9,787 nt of DNA from Microcella sp. (GTDB lineage: Bacteria > Actinomycetota > Actinomycetes > Actinomycetales > Microbacteriaceae), in assembly GCA_020216895.1 (NCBI GenBank), contig JAIWOM010000038.1, forward strand, positions 1-9,787, given 5' to 3'. Position 1 is the first letter of the stretch. Each line of letters begins with the position of its first letter. The notes below the pieces were generated by a model, which did not search any database, was not told where the DNA came from, and saw only the letters and a program-made list of their open reading frames with translations. Position numbers and translations under genes: made by a program. Shown here piece after piece: positions 5,429 through 9,787 of this stretch.

Positions 5429-5506
5429 GTACCGACCCCGGCTGAGCACGACGACCCGCCGCTCTCGAGAACCAGCACTCCCCCGACCGCAGGAGCCTCC
5501 GCCCGC

Positions 5507-5920
5507 ATGACCACGACGCCGACCACGCAGCAGCTGCTCGACGATCGCTACGGGCGCACGCCCGACGCCGAGCGTCGCACGCGTCGGCTGATGATCATCG
5601 CCGGCATCGTGTTCGCCGCCGTGTTTACCGCCTGGGTGGTCTGGGGCGGCCTCTCGGGCACCAACGCCGAGCTCGAGGTGCGCGAGCTCGGCTACAGCAA
5701 CGTCACCGACACCTCGATCGAGGTGCGCTGGGAGGTCTCGGTCGAGCCCGGCACGACGGTCAGCTGCGCCGTGCAGGCCCTCAACGAGAGCTTCGGCATC
5801 GTGGGATGGCGGATCGTCGAGCTGCCCGCATCCGCCGACCGCACGCGGGTCTTCGTCGAGACCATTCGCACCGCCGAGCCGCCCGTCACCGGTTTGCCCT
5901 ACCGCTGCTGGCTGACGTAG
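5507..5920 (+). CDS. DUF4307 membrane protein
   Basis: This 137-residue protein has a polar N-terminus with the family's D-R-Y-G motif (LLDDRYGRTP, residues 10-19), a basic stretch (AERRTRRL), one transmembrane helix (about 28-48), and an extracytoplasmic beta-rich domain with two cysteines, C87 and C134, that could form a disulfide. This is the layout of DUF4307, a family restricted to actinobacteria and typically encoded next to greA (Rv1081c in M. tuberculosis). The function is unknown. ATG 5507 is chosen because the family begins shortly before the DRYG motif and AGGAG lies 11 nt upstream, a slightly long spacing; longer in-frame readings from 5330 lack family similarity. The gene is followed by a strong hairpin and then greA, so greA may be partly co-transcribed with it. 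Confidence 0.85.
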   Translation: MTTTPTTQQLLDDRYGRTPDAERRTRRLMIIAGIVFAAVFTAWVVWGGLSGTNAELEVRELGYSNVTDTSIEVRWEVSVEPGTTVSCAVQALNESFGIVGWRIVELPASADRTRVFVETIRTAEPPVTGLPYRCWLT

Positions 5921-5923
5921 GCT
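5894..5923 (+). promoter_or_regulatory. Possible greA promoter overlapping the DUF4307 stop
   Basis: TTGCCC (5894-5899) and TAGGCT (5918-5923) are separated by 18 bp; they match -35 TTGACA at 4/6 and the TANNNT -10 pattern. The -10 includes the TAG stop of the DUF4307 gene. Transcription would begin near 5930, giving greA a leader of about 80 nt that contains the 5936-5959 hairpin. It is the only TA-containing hexamer in the gap, which is otherwise very GC-rich. Confidence 0.35.
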
Positions 5924-5935
5924 CGCCGGAATCGC

Positions 5936-5967
5936 GAACCGGCCCGAGGCGGCCGGTTCTGCTGTGT
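5936..5967 (+). terminator. Intrinsic terminator or attenuator between DUF4307 and greA
   Basis: GAACCGGCC (5936-5944) and GGCCGGTTC (5951-5959) form a perfect 9-bp stem with a 6-nt loop, followed by TGCTGTGT, a modest U-containing tail. It is 15 nt after the DUF4307 stop and 49 nt before greA. The right arm can instead pair with a second ACCGGCC at 5975-5981, so the hairpin may be conditional. Confidence 0.55.
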
Positions 5968-6008
5968 CGGGCCGACCGGCCCCACCGGGAATCGAGGGAG
6001 GAGAACTC

Positions 6009-6497
6009 ATGAACGACGCGGGCACTCAGTGGCTGACGCAGGAGGCGCACGACCGTCTCGCGGCGGAGCTCGAGCACCTCTCGACGACCGGCCGCACCGA
6101 GATCGCCAAGCGCATCGAGGCGGCGCGCGAGGAGGGCGACCTCAAGGAGAACGGCGGCTACCACGCCGCGAAGGACGAGCAGGGCAAGATCGAGGCGCGC
6201 ATCCGCACCCTCACCGAGCTGCTGCGCACCGCCGTCGTCGGCGAGCCTCCGACCGCGCACGGCGTCGTCGAGCCGGGCACGGTGATCACCGCCACGATCC
6301 TCGGCGATGAGGAGCGCTTCCTGCTCGGCAACCGCGAGATCGTCGGCGACGCCTCCGACATCGACGTCTACAGCGAGGCGAGCCCGCTCGGGCAGGCGAT
6401 CCTCGGCGCGAAGGTGGGCGACACGGTCGCCTACGTCGCCCCCAACGGCAAGACGATCGAGGTCACGATCGTCGACGTCGCCACCTACTCGGGCTGA
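6009..6497 (+). CDS. greA: Transcription elongation factor GreA
   Basis: This 162-residue protein is full length for GreA. The N-terminal antiparallel coiled coil (about residues 8-78) carries the tip EEGDLKENGGYHAAKDEQ (41-58). Its acidic residues D44 and E47 correspond to the pair that, in characterised GreA, coordinates the catalytic Mg ion in the RNA polymerase secondary channel to stimulate cleavage of backtracked RNA. The C-terminal FKBP-like domain (about 85-162) ends with the conserved SPLGQAILGAKVGDTVAYVAP (125-145). ATG 6009 follows GGAGGAG with about 5 nt spacing, so unlike several neighbours this gene is translated from a leader with a good Shine-Dalgarno. It lies downstream of the DUF4307 gene, the usual actinobacterial arrangement. 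The leader hairpin suggests attenuation. The gene is intact and the identification is secure. Confidence 0.96.
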   Translation: MNDAGTQWLTQEAHDRLAAELEHLSTTGRTEIAKRIEAAREEGDLKENGGYHAAKDEQGKIEARIRTLTELLRTAVVGEPPTAHGVVEPGTVITATILGDEERFLLGNREIVGDASDIDVYSEASPLGQAILGAKVGDTVAYVAPNGKTIEVTIVDVATYSG

Positions 6498-6519
6498 CGA
6501 CCCCGACGTCGTTCGGCCG

Positions 6520-6541
6520 CCGTCGTTCGGACGAACGACGG
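6520..6541. terminator. 10-bp palindromic hairpin after greA
   Basis: CCGTCGTTCG (6520-6529) and CGAACGACGG (6532-6541) are perfect inverted arms around GA; in RNA the innermost pairs would open, leaving an 8-bp stem with a 6-nt loop. It starts 23 nt after the greA stop and is a good candidate for its terminator, though no U-tract follows. Its right arm is shared with the larger inverted repeat 6534-6607. Confidence 0.5.
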
Positions 6542-6607
6542 AGACGGAGTGTGGAACGGCCACACAACCGCGAGAGTTGGGTGTGGAACGGCCGGGTCTC
6601 CGTCGTT
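6534..6607. repeat. 12-bp perfect inverted repeat enclosing two 13-bp direct repeats
   Basis: AACGACGGAGAC (6534-6545) is the exact reverse complement of GTCTCCGTCGTT (6596-6607). Between them GTGTGGAACGGCC occurs twice (6549-6561 and 6581-6593, 32 nt apart). The first copy continues into a small hairpin, GTGTGG-AACGG-CCACAC (6549-6565), whose CCACAC could alternatively pair with GTGTGG of the second copy (6581-6586). The element lies wholly between the convergent stops of greA (6497) and ilvA (6635). It may act as a bidirectional terminator; its layout is also that of a very small mobile repeat, although no target-site duplication is visible. Confidence 0.75.
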
Positions 6608-6634
6608 GCTCCGACCGACCACAGGCGGGAGGGG

Positions 6635-7876
6635 CTAGAAGTCGACGCGCGGGTCGTACCCCTCGTCGCGCAGGGCCTGCAGCACCTGGTCGGCGTGCTC
6701 GGGGCCACGGGTCTCGATGTGCAGCTCGAGCTCGACCTGGCTGATCGCCAGGCCGGTGCCGTGGCGGGTGTGCAGCACCTCGACGACGTTCGCGTTCTGG
6801 TCGGCGATGATCTCGCTCGTGCGGGCGAGCTGGCCGGGCCGGTCGGGCAGCGGGATGCGCAGCTTGAGGTACCGCTCGGAGGCGGCCAGGCCGTGGGCGA
6901 TGACGCGCTCCATGATGAGCGGGTCGATGTTGCCGCCGGAGAGCACGACGACGGTCGGGCCCTGCGGCGTCACCTGCCCGGTGAGGATGGCGGCGACCCC
7001 GACGGCGCCGGCCGGCTCGACCACCATCTTGGCGCGCTCGAGCAGCACGAGCATCGCGCGCGCGATGTCGTCGTCGTCGACCGTGATGACCTCGTCCACC
7101 GCATCCCGGACGATCTCGAAATTGAGCTTGCCGGGCTTGGCCACGGCGATGCCGTCGGCGATGGTCGGGGAGATCGCGATCTCGGTGACCGCGCCGGCCG
7201 CGAGCGACACGGGGTAGGCGGCGGCGTTCGCCGCCTGCACGCCGATGACGCGGATGCTGCGCCCCTGCTCGGCCGCCGTTCGCTTGAGCACGCTCGCGAC
7301 GCCGGAGATCAGCCCGCCCCCGCCGATCGGCACGATGACGGTCTCGACCTCGGGCGCCTGCTCGAGCAGCTCGAGGCCGAGGGTGCCCTGGCCCGCGATG
7401 ACGTCGGCGTGGTCGAACGGCGGGATGTACACGGCGCCGGTGCGCTCGGCGAACTCCTGCGCAGCGGCGAGCGGCTCGCTGACCGTGTGCCCGCGCAGCA
7501 CGACCTCGGCCCCGTAGGCCCGGGTCGCCTGCAGCTTGGGCAGCGCGACGCCGATGGGCATGAAGATCGTGGCGGGGATTCCCAACTCACGGGCGGCGAA
7601 GGCGACGCCCTGCGCGTGGTTGCCGGCGCTCGCGGCGACGACGCCGCGCGCTTTCTCCTCGTCGCTCAACTGCGAGATGCGGTGGTACGCCCCGCGGATC
7701 TTGTACGAGCCGGTGCGCTGCAGGTTCTCGCACTTGAGCAGCACCGGGGCGCCGAGCACCTCGGCGAGGTAGCGCGAGGTCTCCATGGGCGTCACCTCGG
7801 CGACCCGGCGCACGATGGTGCGCGCGGCCTCGACCTCGGCGAGGGTGGGGCCGGCGATCGCGAGGGGGGCGGTCAT
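6635..7876 (-). CDS. ilvA: Threonine ammonia-lyase (threonine dehydratase) with C-terminal ACT domain
   Basis: This PLP enzyme deaminates L-threonine to 2-oxobutyrate, the first step towards isoleucine. It has 413 residues. Key features are the Schiff-base lysine K59 in GSYKIRGAYH, the substrate loop SAGNHAQG (83-90), and the phosphate-binding GGGGL (185-189). The C-terminal segment from about 336 (LKLRIPLPDRPGQLARTSEI and onward) is a single ACT-type regulatory domain. One regulatory domain and about 400 residues fit the short form of threonine ammonia-lyase common in actinobacteria, rather than the E. coli IlvA with two ACT-like modules; feedback control by isoleucine or valine is likely but unproven. 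ATG 7876 has AGGAG 5 nt upstream and overlaps the stop of the AI-2E-family gene (ATGA). Translational coupling is therefore likely, and no separate ilvA promoter is visible. Confidence 0.93.
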   Translation of the reverse strand: MTAPLAIAGPTLAEVEAARTIVRRVAEVTPMETSRYLAEVLGAPVLLKCENLQRTGSYKIRGAYHRISQLSDEEKARGVVAASAGNHAQGVAFAARELGIPATIFMPIGVALPKLQATRAYGAEVVLRGHTVSEPLAAAQEFAERTGAVYIPPFDHADVIAGQGTLGLELLEQAPEVETVIVPIGGGGLISGVASVLKRTAAEQGRSIRVIGVQAANAAAYPVSLAAGAVTEIAISPTIADGIAVAKPGKLNFEIVRDAVDEVITVDDDDIARAMLVLLERAKMVVEPAGAVGVAAILTGQVTPQGPTVVVLSGGNIDPLIMERVIAHGLAASERYLKLRIPLPDRPGQLARTSEIIADQNANVVEVLHTRHGTGLAISQVELELHIETRGPEHADQVLQALRDEGYDPRVDF

Positions 7877-9036
7877 GAGCGCTCCTGATCAGGGGACGGG
7901 TCGTCGGCGCGCTCGGGGAGCACATCGGCGAGGGTCGGATTCGGTGTTGTGCGCCATCGCCCCGCGGCGATGTAGCGCACGACGACGTTGAGGAAGGCGA
8001 CGATGGGCACGGCGAAGAGCGTTCCCGGGATGCCCGCGAGCAGTCCGCCGGTGGTGACGGCCAGCACGACCGCGAGCGGGTGCACCCGCACGGCCGGCCC
8101 CATGATCAGCGGCTGCAGCACATTGCCCTCGAGCTGCTGCACGAGCAGCACACCCGCGAGCATGAGCAGGGCGATGAACGGCCCGTTGTATACGAGGGCG
8201 ATCAGCACGGCGAGCGCCCCGGTGACGACCGCGCCGACGAACGGCACGAAGCTGGCAAGGAAGACGGCGACGCCGATGGGAAGCGCGAGCGGCACCCCGA
8301 GCAGGAAGGCGATGAGGCCGATGCCGAGGCCGTCGACGAACGCGACGAAGATCTGCACCTTCGCGAAGGTGGTGAGCGTGATCCAGCCGGCGCGGGCGGA
8401 GCCGTCGACCGCCGCCCGGGCGCGACGCGGGAACAGCCGCACCACGAAGCCCCAGATGCCGCGGCCGTCGATGAGGAAGAACAGCAGCGAGAAGATGACG
8501 AGCACCGTGCCTGCGAGCACCTCGGCGGCTGTCGAGCCGACCGAGAGAGCGCCCGTGACGAGCGGGCCGTCGGTCGAGAGGTCGAGCTCGCCCACGACGG
8601 CGTCGATGCCGTCGGTGATCTCCTGGGCACTGAGCCCGAACGTGCTGCTCAGCCAGACCAGGAACTCGTCCCACGCGTCGACCGAGCGGTCGCGCAGGCT
8701 CGGCCACCCGGCGCGCACCTGCGCGACGACGAGCCACACCAGGGCCGTGACGACGCCGATGAGGGTGAGCATGGCCCCGGCGACGGCGAGCCAGCGCGGG
8801 AAGCGCAGGCGCCGCTGCAGCCAGGCCGCGTAGGGCACGAGCAGCGCGGCGAGCAGCACGCCGATGATCACCGGGATGACGATCAGCCGCAGCTGGATGA
8901 TGATCCAGACCAGCACCCCCGCCGCGGCGACGACCACGAGGAAGCGCCACGACCACGCGGCCGCCGTGCGCATTCCGGGCGAGACGGCGTCGTCGCCTGC
9001 AGGGGGCGCCGGGTCGGCCTTGGCTCGCCAGAACAT
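7873..9036 (-). CDS. AI-2E family transporter (PerM/TqsA-like multi-pass membrane protein)
   Basis: This 387-residue protein has about seven or eight transmembrane segments: a pair of hydrophobic blocks at about 30-70, one at about 83-106, a long soluble stretch at about 107-170, then hydrophobic blocks to about 345 and a polar tail. The conserved C-terminal signature LEGNVLQPLIMGPAVRVHPL, followed by GGLLAGIPGTLFAVPIVAF, is diagnostic of the AI-2E exporter-like family. Members have been tied to autoinducer-2 export, sodium/proton antiport and other efflux, so the substrate cannot be assigned. ATG 9036 has no Shine-Dalgarno but has TAGACT 6 nt upstream, suggesting a leaderless transcript. It overlaps ilvA by 4 bp and appears to carry the only promoter for both, so the two products are made together. 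A role linked to amino-acid metabolism is only inference. Confidence 0.88.
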   Translation of the reverse strand: MFWRAKADPAPPAGDDAVSPGMRTAAAWSWRFLVVVAAAGVLVWIIIQLRLIVIPVIIGVLLAALLVPYAAWLQRRLRFPRWLAVAGAMLTLIGVVTALVWLVVAQVRAGWPSLRDRSVDAWDEFLVWLSSTFGLSAQEITDGIDAVVGELDLSTDGPLVTGALSVGSTAAEVLAGTVLVIFSLLFFLIDGRGIWGFVVRLFPRRARAAVDGSARAGWITLTTFAKVQIFVAFVDGLGIGLIAFLLGVPLALPIGVAVFLASFVPFVGAVVTGALAVLIALVYNGPFIALLMLAGVLLVQQLEGNVLQPLIMGPAVRVHPLAVVLAVTTGGLLAGIPGTLFAVPIVAFLNVVVRYIAAGRWRTTPNPTLADVLPERADDPSPDQERS

Positions 9037-9042
9037 TCTGTC

Positions 9043-9048
9043 AGTCTA
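9043..9048 (-). promoter_or_regulatory. -10 element of the AI-2E transporter-ilvA operon (leaderless start)
   Basis: TAGACT, read on the minus strand from 9048 to 9043, fits TANNNT and ends 6 nt before ATG 9036. No -35 match and no Shine-Dalgarno are visible. Confidence 0.45.
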
Positions 9049-9071
9049 CGAGGCGCTCATTGGGGCGGGCT

Positions 9072-9090
9072 GCCGGATGCTCGCATCGGC
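9072..9090. terminator. Hairpin after the ABC transporter ATPase gene
   Basis: GCC-G-GATGC (9072-9080) pairs with GCATC-GGC (9083-9090) in an 8-bp stem with one bulged G, with the tight TC turn opening to a 4-nt loop. It lies 12 nt after the ABC ATPase stop on the minus strand and before the AI-2E gene, which separates the two transcripts. There is no U-tract. Confidence 0.35.
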
Positions 9091-9102
9091 ATACGCGGCC
9101 GC

Positions 9103-9787
9103 TCAGGGCGCGGCCACGGCGACCGGGCGACCGGTGAGCCGCAGGTGCACCGGCTCCCCCGCGGCCGGGTCGCGGGCCACATCGTGCTGGACGACCAGCT
9201 CGACGCCGTCGTCGAGTCGAACGCGAGTGCGGCGCAGCGAGCCGAGGAACGCGCTCGTCAGCACGATGCCGGGGCGGGCATCCGTCTCGTCGGCGGCGGC
9301 GAAGACGACGTCCTCGGGGCGGATGAGGGCGACCGCGGCTCCGGCGGGCGCGCTCGGGTCGATGAGAGGCACGCGCTGGGCGCCGATCGTGATCGCACCG
9401 TCGGCCACCGTGCCGGGCACGCGGTTGCTCAGCCCGACGAAGTCGGCGACGAAGGCGGTGGCGGGCCGGGCGTAGAGCTCCTCCGGGGTGCCGACCTGCT
9501 CGATGCGGCCGACGCGCATGACGGCGACGCGGTCGGCGACGGCGAGCGCCTCCTCCTGGTCGTGCGTCACGAAGACGGTGGTGATGCCGAGCTCGGTCTG
9601 GATCACGCGGATCTGCTCGCGCAGCTGCACCCGCACCTTGGCGTCGAGGGCGCTCAGCGGCTCGTCGAGCAGCAGCACGCGCGGGCGGGTGACCAGGGCG
9701 CGGGCGAGCGCGACGCGCTGCTGCTGCCCGCCGCTGAGCTGGTGGGCGTAGCGCTCGGCGTGGTGGTCGAGGCCGACCAGCTCGAGC
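9103..9787 (-). CDS. ABC importer ATPase with TOBE domain, CysA/PotA/FbpC type (5' end beyond the window)
   Basis: The last 227 residues are visible; the reading frame stays open to the window edge, so Walker A and the Q-loop lie outside. Visible in order are the ABC signature [15 protein letters not shown], Walker B and D-loop [14 protein letters not shown], the switch histidine in [10 protein letters not shown], and the segment [22 protein letters not shown]-terminal TOBE-like beta domain follows (about the last 90 residues, with VALIRPEDV). This matches the ATPases of binding-protein-dependent importers for iron(III), polyamines, sulfate or phosphonates; the substrate cannot be chosen without the partner permease and binding protein, which should lie to the right. 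It couples ATP hydrolysis to uptake at the cytoplasmic membrane face. The gene looks intact apart from the cut. Confidence 0.9.
   Translation of the reverse strand, partial: LELVGLDHHAERYAHQLSGGQQQRVALARALVTRPRVLLLDEPLSALDAKVRVQLREQIRVIQTELGITTVFVTHDQEEALAVADRVAVMRVGRIEQVGTPEELYARPATAFVADFVGLSNRVPGTVADGAITIGAQRVPLIDPSAPAGAAVALIRPEDVVFAAADETDARPGIVLTSAFLGSLRRTRVRLDDGVELVVQHDVARDPAAGEPVHLRLTGRPVAVAAP

Noticed and set aside
6551..7888. 445-codon open frame on the plus strand spanning ilvA
   Set aside because: Entirely antisense to ilvA, with no recognisable domain and a start inside the inverted-repeat region; a compositional artefact.
7889..8956. 355-codon open frame on the minus strand within the AI-2E transporter gene, different frame
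   Set aside because: It is very rich in Arg, Ala and Pro and overlaps the hydrophobic, family-matching frame throughout.

Overview
The window is a stretch of ordinary chromosome from a high-GC actinobacterium. Codon use, gene content and gene order point to a member of the Micrococcales close to Microbacteriaceae. There is no tRNA, rRNA, CRISPR array, insertion sequence or phage gene. Nine complete and two edge-truncated protein genes fill nearly all of it.

Layout. At the left edge (1-226, minus) is the N-terminus of a NuoL/MrpA-type membrane subunit, best matched to DabB of the DAB inorganic-carbon transporters. It is divergent from a 93-residue winged-helix regulator (333-614, plus), and the 106-bp gap between them holds a promoter with an embedded dyad. 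A convergent hairpin separates the regulator from a minus-strand block: a PIN-PhoH ATPase (723-2075), a class V aminotransferase (2258-3385) and a cis-prenyltransferase (3382-4164). The last two overlap by 4 bp. Divergent from the prenyltransferase is a hemolysin III/TrhA membrane protein (4250-5029, plus), convergent with a small one-helix membrane protein (5043-5354, minus). Then come a DUF4307 membrane protein (5507-5920, plus) and greA (6009-6497, plus), facing an AI-2E-family transporter and threonine ammonia-lyase pair (ilvA 6635-7876, transporter 7873-9036, both minus, 4-bp overlap). The right edge holds the C-terminal part of an ABC importer ATPase with a TOBE domain (9103-9787, minus).

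Context. The set greA, DUF4307, small membrane protein, hemolysin III, cis-prenyltransferase and phoH recalls the M. tuberculosis Rv1080c-Rv1095 neighbourhood. There, from memory, the mycothiol conjugate amidase gene mca lies between the DUF4307 gene and the small membrane protein. Here that position is only 152 bp of non-coding DNA, so mca has been lost or moved.

The more unusual signals are non-coding. Four genes have a TANNNT hexamer exactly 6 nt before the start codon, suggesting leaderless transcripts. The greA leader has a strong hairpin with a competing alternative pairing. The greA/ilvA convergent gap has nested, mutually exclusive inverted repeats. I saw no clearly undescribed multi-gene system; the candidates below are modest and testable.
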